Origin: Flavobacterium sp. Root420
GTDB taxonomy: Bacteria; Bacteroidota; Bacteroidia; Flavobacteriales; Flavobacteriaceae
DNA length: 64,000 nt
Assembly (NCBI RefSeq): GCF_001427905.1
Contig: NZ_LMEF01000001.1
Location: forward strand, 394 to 64,393
Direction of reading: 5' to 3'
Shown: one piece after another, positions 54,114 through 62,118 of the stretch
Layout of the letters: each line of letters starts with the position of its first letter
Numbering within the stretch: position 1 is the first letter of the stretch
Notes under the pieces: model-generated
The model's input: only the letters and a program-made list of their open reading frames with translations
The model's database searches: none
What the model was told of the DNA's origin: nothing
Position numbers and translations under genes: made by a program

Positions 54114-55379
54114 TTAATTACCGGTTATTAATTTTTGTCTGTATTTGGCCAAAAGCAAATCTGTTTCATGGATAATTTTGTTTTGAGTTGCCGTATTTTC
54201 CTCATTTACTTCACGCAGATAATCACTTGAGTCAATTACGCCATTTTCTAATTGTGCCAAAGCAGCTTTTTTGACGTTATTTCGCAACGTGATAATTTCA
54301 GCATCAGAAACCAGATATTCTTCCAGTTTTGTTATTTCGGCATTTTGCTGCTTAACCGATTGATTGGTATTAAAAAGAAAAACTTCTTTGTCAACGTCCA
54401 ATTGCTCTTTATTGATGTCTATGATTTGTTTCTGTTTTTTATCTGTATAAAGTCCGGTTAACGACCAATTCATTCTTACTCCGCCAATGTAATAGGCTTT
54501 CCATCCCACTTCCAGCATATTCAAGCCGGGATTACCTGCTCCGCCTTGCACAAAAAAATTAAATTTGGGTAAATTGGCAATTTCAATGGACTTTTTAGTG
54601 AGTTCCAGGCTTTCATTTCTGTAATTAAAAAGTTCGATTTCAGGGCGTTTTATTTCTAATGAATTTACAATATTCTGAGGTGTTTCTAATTGTGTATCCG
54701 GATGTAATTCTAAATTGATAAAAAGGCCAAGCATATCGAGATACGCTTTTTTATAATTACGGATCCCTACCGCAATCTGATCGGCTTTGAGATATTCTGC
54801 TTTGAGTAAATCCAGATTGCTTCTGAACGCTATTCCGTTGACCAGTTGTGCTTCAACGGTTTTCATTCCGATTTTAATATCATTTTTCAATAAATCGTTT
54901 TGACGAAGCTGTTCATCAAAAACCAATATCCCAAAATAAAGTTCCGTAATTCGTTGTTTTACGGCATACAAATCGACTTTAAGTTGTTGTTCTGAAACTT
55001 TGGTTTGTTTTTCAATGAGTTCTTTCTGTTGTTTCAAATTGCCTCCATCATAGATAAGCTGATTCACTTCCGCGTAAGCGCGATATTGATCATTCCTTAA
55101 AATCGGAACTTCAATACCCGGTGGCCTGAACGGTAATTGCGTAACATCAGACTGATAAGTTGCCTGACCAAAAACATCAAACCTTGGATAATATCCTTTT
55201 GCGATATTATCAATAGTATATTCACTGCTTTTGGCAATCAAATCCCGTTTTTTAGATAACGGATAGTTTTCTTCTGCCAATGCATAACAATCTTCGAGTT
55301 TTAAAAACCGGTGTTCTTGTTGCGCATAAAAGGAAAACACAGGAGAAATAACGAGTATAAAAATCAATAACCTTTTCAT
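54114..55379 (-). CDS. TolC-family outer-membrane efflux channel
   Basis: From the ATG at 55379 the protein has 421 residues: signal peptide to about 19, then two similar halves rich in long amphipathic helices (LEDCYALAEENYPLSKKRDLI and a later KKSIEIANLPKFNFFVQGG), as in outer-membrane efflux proteins. It completes the tripartite exporter. Directly upstream lies a perfect 20-bp dyad at 55408-55427 that matches one next to the TetR gene. It is the second gene of the operon. Confidence 0.92.
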   Translation of the reverse strand: MKRLLIFILVISPVFSFYAQQEHRFLKLEDCYALAEENYPLSKKRDLIAKSSEYTIDNIAKGYYPRFDVFGQATYQSDVTQLPFRPPGIEVPILRNDQYRAYAEVNQLIYDGGNLKQQKELIEKQTKVSEQQLKVDLYAVKQRITELYFGILVFDEQLRQNDLLKNDIKIGMKTVEAQLVNGIAFRSNLDLLKAEYLKADQIAVGIRNYKKAYLDMLGLFINLELHPDTQLETPQNIVNSLEIKRPEIELFNYRNESLELTKKSIEIANLPKFNFFVQGGAGNPGLNMLEVGWKAYYIGGVRMNWSLTGLYTDKKQKQIIDINKEQLDVDKEVFLFNTNQSVKQQNAEITKLEEYLVSDAEIITLRNNVKKAALAQLENGVIDSSDYLREVNEENTATQNKIIHETDLLLAKYRQKLITGN

Positions 55380-55407
55380 ATTCAACTTTTTAATATTTAA
55401 TATTTCG

Positions 55408-55427
55408 TTTTAATCATTTGATTAAAA
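55408..55427 (-). promoter_or_regulatory. TetR operator upstream of the TolC-like gene
   Basis: TTTTAATCA-TT-TGATTAAAA is a perfect dyad with 9-bp arms. Its inner part, TTAATCA-NN-TGATTAA, is repeated at 56096-56111 before the TetR gene. Confidence 0.7.
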
Positions 55428-55444
55428 TTAATCAAAAAAAATAG

Positions 55445-56047
55445 CTACGAATTTATCATAGCTTGAAACCATTTTACAATCAACGTTCTTCTTTCTTCTG
55501 CAAAAGCATTTAATTGCTCTGATGTCATCACTCCAGCCGATTCAAAAACCGGTTTTGCGATAAAGGGAAAAATACACATCGACAAAACGTTTATGATAAA
55601 ATGCAGCGGATGAACATCTGGTTTTCGCTCCGCCAATTGTTTTACAAAAAAAGATTCTGTTAACAATTTCCCTGCCTGCATTCGGTTTCCAAAATGTTCC
55701 GGATTATTTCTGATTTCACTTAAAACAAATAAAGGTAAACCCGGATTTTCGCTTAACATTGTAATATAAGCATCGACAATTGAAGTTACTTTTTCGTCTA
55801 ATGAAGTTGTATTGTTATTGACCACCGGAGCAATTACACCAAATAATTTGGCTACTTTCTCGGCCATAACCAATTCGAAAAGTTTCTCTTTACTTCTAAA
55901 GTAATAGTTTAACAATGCAAGGTTAATTCCTGCTTCTTCAGCAATATCACGAGTACGCGTCGCCGAATATCCCTTTTGGGTAAATACGATTCGCGCTGCT
56001 TCTTTGATTTTTTCCTCGGTGCTTGCGTCTTTGCTTTTTAGTGTCAT
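55445..56047 (-). CDS. TetR-family repressor of the export operon
   Basis: From the ATG at 56047 the protein has 200 residues. Its N-terminal helix-turn-helix reads YSATRTRDIAEEAGINLALLNYYFRSKEKLFE; the ligand-binding half ends in LNAFAEERRTLIVKWFQ. It heads the operon and should repress itself and the exporter until a substrate binds. Dyads of the same sequence lie on both sides of the gene. A TATCTTTG box (minus strand, 56066-56073) is the probable -7 element. Confidence 0.92.
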   Translation of the reverse strand: MTLKSKDASTEEKIKEAARIVFTQKGYSATRTRDIAEEAGINLALLNYYFRSKEKLFELVMAEKVAKLFGVIAPVVNNNTTSLDEKVTSIVDAYITMLSENPGLPLFVLSEIRNNPEHFGNRMQAGKLLTESFFVKQLAERKPDVHPLHFIINVLSMCIFPFIAKPVFESAGVMTSEQLNAFAEERRTLIVKWFQAMINS

Positions 56048-56095
56048 AATAATTTTAATGTTTCGCAAAGATATAAATTAAATTAAACAAAAGAT

Positions 56096-56111
56096 TTAAT
56101 CAAGTGATTAA
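56096..56111 (-). promoter_or_regulatory. TetR operator upstream of the TetR gene
   Basis: TTAATCA-AG-TGATTAA has 7-bp perfect arms and lies about 23 bp upstream of the candidate -7 box, where bound repressor would block polymerase. Confidence 0.65.
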
Positions 56112-56318
56112 TTTTTTAAAAGTATTATTTTTATACTGGGTGGTAAACTTTCAAATTAGATTTTTTTACCAGCAAGCCTTTATCTTATACTATATCATTC
56201 TTACATTCACAATTCAACTATAAACATCTGATAATAATACAATTAAAACATAAAAAAGTATAAGCATTTACAATTCATCAGTTATAGATTTGTAAATTAA
56301 CTTTAAAAGAAAGTTTTC

Positions 56319-56459
56319 ATGAATATTTCAAATCATAAAACCAACGTCGAAGGCAGTGCAAGAACATCTGCAAAAAAAGCAGAAACAAAGTCTACTTCTT
56401 CAAGAAGTAATGAAAAATCGAGCATTGAGACGAGAAAATCAGTTCTGATGAAAAAATAA
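56319..56459 (+). CDS. Small basic, Ser/Lys-rich protein (46 aa)
   Basis: The short frame encodes 46 residues, starting MNISNHKTNVEGSARTSAKK and ending SVLMKK. It is strongly basic and lacks hydrophobic stretches, so it is likely disordered and may bind nucleic acid. It is followed 17 bp later by an acidic protein of 102 residues, then by another small basic protein, all in one direction. I do not know the family; confidence comes from spacing and composition. Confidence 0.5.
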   Translation: MNISNHKTNVEGSARTSAKKAETKSTSSRSNEKSSIETRKSVLMKK

Positions 56460-56476
56460 TTAAAAACTTATATATC

Positions 56477-56785
56477 ATGAGAGACGAAAAAACCAACGAA
56501 GATTTTGGTCGGGACGATCGCAATTTTCATCCGGAAGAGCAGCGAATTAATTGGGAAACTATGCAAAATAAAGATCCCGGAATTATTGAGCAGCAACAAT
56601 TTGGCCCGGATACTGTTGATCCCAAAGATCGGGAAGATTACTACGATTCTGATTCTGGCGATAAGTATCGTAAGGAACAGGATCTTGAACCTGAACTCGA
56701 TAGAGACCTTGATGATGCCTTAGATGAAGAACTAGACGATTATTCAGATGAGGATTTTGACCAAAAAGACAAATCTGATTCTTAA
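56477..56785 (+). CDS. Small acidic, disordered protein (102 aa)
   Basis: The protein is very rich in Asp and Glu, especially in its C-terminal half (DLEPELDRDLDDALDEELDDY). It has no hydrophobic core or known motif. Between two small basic proteins it could neutralise or chaperone them, but that is a guess. The whole three-gene unit ends with a hairpin terminator. Confidence 0.7.
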   Translation: MRDEKTNEDFGRDDRNFHPEEQRINWETMQNKDPGIIEQQQFGPDTVDPKDREDYYDSDSGDKYRKEQDLEPELDRDLDDALDEELDDYSDEDFDQKDKSDS

Positions 56786-56818
56786 TTAAAAACTCCGTTT
56801 AACTTTAAATTGAATAAT

Positions 56819-57070
56819 ATGCCAGGAAAAAGTCCCGGTCCCCAAATTAAAGATAAGGACCAATACGAAGCACTGCGCGATAAAGGATACAGTAAACAAA
56901 AATCTGCGAGAATAGCCAATAGCCCCGGAGCCGAAAAAAGAGGCGGGAAAGCAGGCGACTATGATGACAGAGCCAAACAGGATTTGTATCAGGAAGCCAA
57001 AAAAGTGGGCATAAAGGGAAGATCCAACATGACTAAACAGGAACTATCACATGCCCTACGTAATAATTAA
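56819..57070 (+). CDS. DUF7218-type small basic protein
   Basis: The 83-residue product from the ATG at 56819 begins MPGKSPGPQIKDKDQYEALR and ends with a Rho-N-like or SAP-like helix pair (YQEAKKVGIKGRSNMTKQELSHALRN). The middle holds KGYSKQKSARIANSPGA, typical of a widely distributed stress-related family with plasmid-stabilisation style annotation. A nucleic-acid contact is plausible from charge and helix pattern. A TTG three codons earlier is less likely as a start. Confidence 0.8.
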   Translation: MPGKSPGPQIKDKDQYEALRDKGYSKQKSARIANSPGAEKRGGKAGDYDDRAKQDLYQEAKKVGIKGRSNMTKQELSHALRNN

Positions 57071-57087
57071 ATTTGAAATTTTATTTC

Positions 57088-57127
57088 ATACAAAAGCTCA
57101 ATTTTTCAGTTGAGCTTTTGTATTTTT
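57088..57127 (+). terminator. Terminator after the small-protein operon
   Basis: ATACAAAAGCTCAA (57088-57101) pairs with TTGAGCTTTTGTAT (57110-57123) around TTTTTCAG, followed by T residues. Confidence 0.88.
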
Positions 57128-57147
57128 AAGCATCACATTCAACAACA

Positions 57148-57657
57148 ATGCTAACTGATTTAATTGATAAAGACCTTAAAGTTCTGTTTTGCGGCATCAA
57201 TCCCGGTTTAAAATCTGCTTTGGACGGATATCATTTTTCCGGACGAAGCAATCGTTTTTGGAAGGTGTTGCATCAATCGGGCTTTACCACATACCAAATT
57301 GAGCCTGCAAATGATGCCGTTATACTCGAATTCGGATATGGACTTACTACTGCTGTCGAAAGAGCAACAGCACGTGCAGATCAACTTTCAAAAGAAGAGT
57401 TTGATCATGCCTTCGAAAATCTTCGTAATAAAATCACAGCTTTTCAGCCACGGTTTATTGCATTTCTTGGTAAAGCAGCCTATAAAGCTTTTTCAGGAAA
57501 AAAGAATGTATTATGGGGTTTACAGCCTGAAGATTTTTGCGACACAAAGGTCTGGATTTTACCAAACCCAAGTGGACTGAATCGAGGGTTTAATCTGGAA
57601 CAGCTTGTCAGCGCTTATTCCGAATTCCACCAGTATATCTCGCGAAATAATCCTTAA
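57148..57657 (+). CDS. mug: G/U-mismatch-specific DNA glycosylase (Mug)
   Basis: The 169-residue uracil-DNA-glycosylase-fold protein has the catalytic motif GINPG (16-20) with the catalytic Asn. Conserved HFSGRSNRFWKVL (31-43) and the C-terminal insertion loop NPSGLNRGF match the Mug/TDG family. It removes uracil or alkylated C opposite G. It precedes a 3-methyladenine glycosylase by 94 bp, forming a base-excision-repair pair. Confidence 0.93.
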   Translation: MLTDLIDKDLKVLFCGINPGLKSALDGYHFSGRSNRFWKVLHQSGFTTYQIEPANDAVILEFGYGLTTAVERATARADQLSKEEFDHAFENLRNKITAFQPRFIAFLGKAAYKAFSGKKNVLWGLQPEDFCDTKVWILPNPSGLNRGFNLEQLVSAYSEFHQYISRNNP

Positions 57658-57751
57658 AAACATTTAAACTATATTACTTTTTTTAAAAACACAAATAATT
57701 AATAAACAATTAATTAAAAACATTTAATTAAAGTATAAAATTAATACAAAA

Positions 57752-58357
57752 TTGAAACTACCACTATCCTATTATCTGAATCAAGACGTAATTTTCCTGG
57801 CCAAAGATCTGCTTGGAAAAGTCCTATTCACCCAAATTGAAGGGCAAATAACAGCAGGCATAATTGTAGAAACCGAAGCATACTTTGGTGAAATAGACAA
57901 AGCCTCTCATGCGTATGGCGGGCGACGTACGAACCGTACCGAAATCATGTACAGTGAAGGAGGCGTTTCGTACGTGTACTTATGTTATGGAATTCATCAT
58001 TTGTTTAATATCGTCACCTCAGTAAAAGGAGAACCTCACGCAGTGCTCATACGGGCGATTGAGCCCTTGATTGGCGCAGAAATAATGAAACTAAGACGAA
58101 ATATGCCTGTCAACAAAAGCGCTATTTCCTCAGGTCCGGGTTCTGCGGCGAAGGCGTTGGGAATTGACCATTCATTTAATAAAAAAGATTTGGGCGGAGA
58201 AGAAATCTGGATAGAAAATCACAGCATCAAATATACAGATAATGAGATCACAGCTTCACCAAGAATTGGTGTCGCATATGCACAGGAAGATGCCTTTTTA
58301 CCCTGGCGCTTTTTTGTTAAAGGCAATAAATATGTCAGCAAGCCGAATAAAATTTAA
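57752..58357 (+). CDS. mpg: 3-methyladenine (alkylpurine) DNA glycosylase, AAG/MPG family
   Basis: The 201-residue protein has the family landmarks LAKDLLGKVLFTQ, IVETEAYFGEIDKASHAYGGRRTNRTEIM (active-site Glu in ETEAY) and YVYLCYGIHHLFNIV, followed by VLIRAIEP and GPGSAAKALGI. It excises alkylated purines. The start appears to be TTG at 57752: an in-frame stop at 57725 leaves no ATG before the conserved LPLSYYL segment. Confidence 0.93.
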   Translation: MKLPLSYYLNQDVIFLAKDLLGKVLFTQIEGQITAGIIVETEAYFGEIDKASHAYGGRRTNRTEIMYSEGGVSYVYLCYGIHHLFNIVTSVKGEPHAVLIRAIEPLIGAEIMKLRRNMPVNKSAISSGPGSAAKALGIDHSFNKKDLGGEEIWIENHSIKYTDNEITASPRIGVAYAQEDAFLPWRFFVKGNKYVSKPNKI

Positions 58358-58768
58358 ATTAAAAAAGACATTAAAGTAATTAATTAAAAAACAATCTTTA
58401 CTAATCAGAATAACAAATATTTAAACAACTACTATTGATTTTATTTATGGTGATTTTTTTAAAGAAAAGCTAAATTAGCAAGTCAAAAATAGAGAAAAAA
58501 AACAAACACGTAGAGACAATATTTATTTAGTAGTACCACTTTCCTCTCTTCCAATGTTTCGTCCGAGTTCTACTTAAAATTCATCTGTAATTCCGAGATA
58601 AGAAACGATGTAATGTTGTAACATTTGTTGGAATATTGCTGGGGTAGTGTGTGATAAATTACACATACTAAAACCTCCTATTTACCGCCCTGAATGCGAG
58701 GTTTTATTTTATTCTAAAGATTACTTTTCTATGCCACATCAAAATAATTTACAAAAACCTTAATTAAT
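58358..58768 (+). other. Gene-free spacer before the first TetR cassette
   Basis: No reading frame of interest. A weak stem TAAAACCTC (58669-58677) / GAGGTTTTA (58698-58706), with a 20-base loop and a T-rich tail, may terminate transcription. Confidence 0.35.
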
Positions 58769-58790
58769 TATACCGATTGGTATATATTTG
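58769..58790 (+). promoter_or_regulatory. TetR autoregulatory operator with overlapping -7 box
   Basis: TATACCGATTGGTATA (58769-58784) is a near-perfect dyad whose last bases form part of the TATATTTG -7 box (58783-58790), 20 bp before the ATG. The reverse complement of the same 16-mer lies at 60229-60244. Confidence 0.8.
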
Positions 58791-58810
58791 CAATCTTAAA
58801 TCATATTAAC

Positions 58811-59401
58811 ATGAGTAAGGCAGAAAGAACAAAACAATTTATCATAGAACAAACCGCTCCGATCTTTAATATGAAAGGCTACAGCGGTACTTCGATGAGT
58901 GATATTACCGAGATCACCGGACTCACCAAAGGAAGCATTTACGGGAATTTCGAAAACAAAGACGAAGTTGCCATTGCGGCATTTAAGTTTAATGTAAAAA
59001 AACTTCAGGATGCTTTTTCAAAAGAAATTGATAAGCAAACCACTTTCAAAGGCAAATTATTGGTCTATCCCCAACTCTATTCGGAATATACAAACATGAA
59101 AGTCACAAAAGGTGGCTGCCCGATTCTAAACACCGCAACCGAATCTGATGACACTCATCCGGTTTTAAGGAAATACGCCGAAAGAACTCTTATTTACTGG
59201 AAAGAAAAAATAATGCATTTCATCGACCAGGGAATTGCAGCCGGAGAATTCAAAGCAAAATCTATTAATACCGAAAGAACCGCATTAACCATTATAGCGC
59301 TAATTGAAGGCGGCGTTATGATCAGCAAGCTAACCGGAAATCCAGGTGACTTATCAAATATCATGCAGTCCGTTCGGAATGTCATAGAAGAATTAGAATA
59401 A
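58811..59401 (+). CDS. TetR-family regulator controlling a thioesterase and MFS pump
   Basis: The 196-residue protein has the HTH region SGTSMSDITEITGLTKGSIYGNFENKDEVA (22-51) and a ligand domain with GGCPILNTATESDDTHP, a motif of the large TetR group with the C-terminal TetR_C_11-like domain. It is paralogous to the TetR at 62119, with the same motif order. Operators at 58769, 59441 and 60229 indicate that it represses itself, the hotdog thioesterase and the MFS exporter. Confidence 0.93.
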   Translation: MSKAERTKQFIIEQTAPIFNMKGYSGTSMSDITEITGLTKGSIYGNFENKDEVAIAAFKFNVKKLQDAFSKEIDKQTTFKGKLLVYPQLYSEYTNMKVTKGGCPILNTATESDDTHPVLRKYAERTLIYWKEKIMHFIDQGIAAGEFKAKSINTERTALTIIALIEGGVMISKLTGNPGDLSNIMQSVRNVIEELE

Positions 59402-59440
59402 AAGTATAACAAGAATATTGCTTTTTTTTATCAAATAAAA

Positions 59441-59456
59441 TATACCTATTGGTATT
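59441..59456 (+). promoter_or_regulatory. Second TetR operator, upstream of the thioesterase gene
   Basis: TATACCTATTGGTATT differs from the autoregulatory site at two positions and lies 95 bp before the thioesterase ATG. Confidence 0.7.
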
Positions 59457-59513
59457 ATTTAAACTAAATTCCAAACTAAAAATTCCAATTTCCAATTTCG
59501 ACAGCCATCGCGA

Positions 59514-59548
59514 CTAAAATCTAAAATCTAAAATCTAAAATCTAAAAT
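59514..59548 (+). repeat. Heptanucleotide tandem array ahead of the thioesterase gene
   Basis: Five exact copies of CTAAAAT end three bases before the ATG at 59552. A looser run of ATTCCAA-type 7-mers precedes it at about 59467-59496. Confidence 0.92.
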
Positions 59549-59551
59549 CAA

Positions 59552-59998
59552 ATGACACGTTTACAAGTACTTCAAAACCACATCGACAGAGAATTTACCG
59601 CTTCGCCATCGCCTTTTATGCTTTGGATGCGACCAATAGTTTTAGCAGCTGAAGAAGGCAGCGTTACTTTTCAATATTTAGTTCGGGAAGAGATGTCAAA
59701 TCCGATTAAATCTCTTCATGGAGGCGTTATTGCGGCCATTGCAGACGATTGCATCGGAGCAACGATGTTTTCTTTTAATGAAGAAAATTTCTATACCACC
59801 ATCAATCTCAATGTTGATTATTTTGCTCCGGCTCGTGTGGGTGATACTATTATCGCCAGAACATCAATCATTAAAAAAGGAAGACAATTCGTGAATGCCC
59901 AATGCGAAATCTGGAATGAAGCCCAAACGAGGTTAATTGCTACCGCCTACTCTAATCTTTTTAAGACTAATGTTGTGAAGCAGGAACTTTCGATTTGA
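59552..59998 (+). CDS. PaaI-type hotdog thioesterase
   Basis: The 148-residue hotdog-fold protein shows NPIKSLHGGVIAAIADDCIGATMF (central helix; Asp and Gly of the active-site region) and TTINLNVDYFAPARVGDTIIAR, hallmarks of acyl-CoA thioesterases. It would hydrolyse an aromatic or medium-chain acyl-CoA. It sits between a TetR gene and an MFS pump under matching operators, so it likely helps detoxify the compound that the pump exports. Confidence 0.9.
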   Translation: MTRLQVLQNHIDREFTASPSPFMLWMRPIVLAAEEGSVTFQYLVREEMSNPIKSLHGGVIAAIADDCIGATMFSFNEENFYTTINLNVDYFAPARVGDTIIARTSIIKKGRQFVNAQCEIWNEAQTRLIATAYSNLFKTNVVKQELSI

Positions 59999-60052
59999 AA
60001 TTCCAATATATTTAAAATTCCAAATTCCAACTGATATAGTAAACGAAAAAAA

Positions 60053-60198
60053 TTAAACACATAGAGACATAGTTTTCTTTGGCAAAAAAGAATATGGAAA
60101 GAAACTAGTTTCTCACACATAGTCCCAAAGCTTCGGTATGTTTTTAGATGAGTGAAACGTCTATTTTCGGGTGCAAAATCTATGTCTCTATGTGTTAA
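60053..60198. repeat. Palindromic intergenic element, copy 4
   Basis: Ends TTAAACACATAGAGACATAG and CTATGTCTCTATGTGTTAA are perfect inverted partners. It contains GAAACTAGTTTCTCACACATAGTCCC, shared with copy 1, and AGTGAAACGTC, shared with copy 3. It lies between the thioesterase and the pump operator. Confidence 0.9.
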
Positions 60199-60228
60199 AT
60201 ATAATCTTTCATTTTTTTTAATTAAAAA

Positions 60229-60244
60229 TATACCAATCGGTATA
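60229..60244 (+). promoter_or_regulatory. Third TetR operator, upstream of the MFS pump
   Basis: TATACCAATCGGTATA is the exact reverse complement of the autoregulatory operator at 58769 and lies 18 bp before the pump ATG. Confidence 0.85.
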
Positions 60245-60262
60245 AACAATAGTAAATATACT

Positions 60263-61813
60263 ATGACATCTCTACAACGAAAATTGCTCATTTTTACCGT
60301 AATCCTCGCCGCGATTATGGAACTTATTGATATTTCTATTGTCAATGTGGCGCTTTCGCACATGAGCGGTAATCTGGGTGCGACTCTTGAAGATACTTCC
60401 TGGGTAATTACCGCTTATGCCATTGCCAATGTGATAATCATTCCGATTACGAGTTTTTTGAGCGCCAATCTCGGGCGTCGTAATTATTATATTGGTTCGA
60501 TTATTCTCTTTACATTTTGTTCCTTTATGTGTGGGCATTCCTCTAATATCTGGATGCTAGTCTTCTTTAGATTTCTTCAGGGAATTGGCGGTGGCGCTTT
60601 ATTGTCCATTTCGCAGGTAGTAGTTTTTGAACTTTTTCCGAAAGAAAAACAATCAACCGCGGGAGCTTTATTCGGAGCCGGAATTTTCATCGGACCAACC
60701 ATCGGGCCAACGCTTGGCGGTTATATCACCGAGAACTACGACTGGCCGTGGATTTTCTTAATTAATATTCAGATTGGGATTCTGGTTGCTATTTCCTGTT
60801 ATTTTCTACTGAAAGAACCACCCGTAAAACCTGAAATCTCAAAAGTCGACTGGACCGGAATTGCCTTATTAGCTATCGGTGTTGGCGCGCTGCAAACGGT
60901 TTTAGAAAGAGGCGAAGTCGAAGATTGGTTCGAAACCCGCTACATTGTGGTTTTGACCGCCATAGCAATTGTCACTTTGATTTCTTTTATTTATTGGGAA
61001 TTAAAAATCGATAAACCCGTAGTGAATCTGCGTGTACTGAAAAGCAAATCGTTAAGTATAGCCGCAATTCTGACCTTCGTTACCGGTTTCGGAATGTTCA
61101 TTTCGATTTACATTAGTCCCGTTGTCGCACAGCGTCTTTTGAGTTTTTCGCCCTATCAAACTGGATTGCTTTTGCTTCCGGGCGCATTGTTTGCACTCGT
61201 CGCCTTAAAACTCTGCGGAACTTTATTGCAAAAAGGTGTTTCTCCCGTCATCATTATCGCAACAGGTTTTCTGCTGTTCATTTATTTCAATTGGAGAATG
61301 TCTGGTATATCACTAGACACCAGCGCTTTTGAAGTCGCAACGGCACTTATTTTCCGAGCACTCGGACTGGCTTTGTTAACCGTTCCGCTAACGATGCTGG
61401 CTGTTTCTTCGCTTGACGATAAAGATGTCGGTCAAGGTGCAGCACTCAACAATATGATGCGTCAGTTAGGAGGTTCTTTCGGCGTGTCAATCATCAATAC
61501 GTATATCGCACATCGTTATGCGGCACACAGAAACGTATTAATCTCAAACGTAACCCCAGATAACGTAAAAGCAATGGAAAGAATCAATGGCTACATCAAT
61601 TATTTCCAACACAGAGGTTTTGCCTATAACGAAGCGAGAGCAAAAGCCCTAAAACTAATGGAAAATATCGTAACCAGACAATCCTCCTTATTAAGTTACA
61701 GAGATGCCTTTTTCCTTGTCGGCTTATTTTTTGCGCTTACTTTACCCCTCTTATTACTGGTAATGAACAAATCGAAAAAAACAAAAACAAACATTATACT
61801 TTCCGATCATTAG
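60263..61813 (+). CDS. DHA2-family multidrug MFS transporter (EmrB/QacA type)
   Basis: From the ATG at 60263 the protein has 516 residues and about 14 hydrophobic helices. It has ELIDISIVNVALSHMSGNLG in helix 1 (the D-x-T/S-I-V-N-V-A-L motif of DHA2) and GIFIGPTIGPTLGGYITENYDWPWIFLIN (motif C and the family W-R/P-W-x-F region). The start is fixed by the operator 18 bp upstream; the longer in-frame stretch reads through repeat copy 4. It exports drugs or toxic metabolites in exchange for protons. No EmrA partner gene is adjacent. Confidence 0.93.
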   Translation: MTSLQRKLLIFTVILAAIMELIDISIVNVALSHMSGNLGATLEDTSWVITAYAIANVIIIPITSFLSANLGRRNYYIGSIILFTFCSFMCGHSSNIWMLVFFRFLQGIGGGALLSISQVVVFELFPKEKQSTAGALFGAGIFIGPTIGPTLGGYITENYDWPWIFLINIQIGILVAISCYFLLKEPPVKPEISKVDWTGIALLAIGVGALQTVLERGEVEDWFETRYIVVLTAIAIVTLISFIYWELKIDKPVVNLRVLKSKSLSIAAILTFVTGFGMFISIYISPVVAQRLLSFSPYQTGLLLLPGALFALVALKLCGTLLQKGVSPVIIIATGFLLFIYFNWRMSGISLDTSAFEVATALIFRALGLALLTVPLTMLAVSSLDDKDVGQGAALNNMMRQLGGSFGVSIINTYIAHRYAAHRNVLISNVTPDNVKAMERINGYINYFQHRGFAYNEARAKALKLMENIVTRQSSLLSYRDAFFLVGLFFALTLPLLLLVMNKSKKTKTNIILSDH

Positions 61814-61851
61814 TACTTTTCTACTATGTATCGAAATTTTGGAACGCAGTT

Positions 61852-62031
61852 GACACGGATTTGAGCGGATTTATTTTGATAAAGTTTTGCTACAGATTAT
61901 ATATAAAGGATTAGCTTCTATACGCTAAAATAGCCACGAATTCACGAATGATTGCGCATAGTGATTATAAAATTCGTGAATTCGTGGCGGAAAAATATAA
62001 AGACCCGCGCAAACCCGCCTAAATCCGTGTC
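61852..62031. repeat. Nested inverted repeats between the pump and the second TetR
   Basis: An outer pair (GACACGGATTT 61852-61862 / AAATCCGTGTC 62021-62031) encloses an inner 17-bp perfect pair (GCCACGAATTCACGAAT 61933-61949 / ATTCGTGAATTCGTGGC 61972-61988). No coding frame is present. The phrases resemble scattered Flavobacterial intergenic repeats. Confidence 0.9.
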
Positions 62032-62066
62032 ATCCGCGTGCCTATCATAAATAAATCATAAAAAAT

Positions 62067-62097
62067 TTGCGCAACTGACCAATCGGTCATATATTTG
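62067..62097 (+). promoter_or_regulatory. Promoter and operator of the second TetR gene
   Basis: TTG (62067-62069), 20-bp spacer and TATATTTG (62090-62097) form a standard promoter. The dyad TGACCAATCGGTCA (62076-62089) fills the spacer and touches the -7 box, an ideal place for autorepression. Confidence 0.82.
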
Positions 62098-62118
62098 CAG
62101 AATAAAAATGAAGCTATC

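Noticed and set aside
60152..60262. N-terminal extension of the MFS pump
   Set aside because: It crosses the operator and repeat copy 4; the ATG at 60263 begins just before the first membrane helix.
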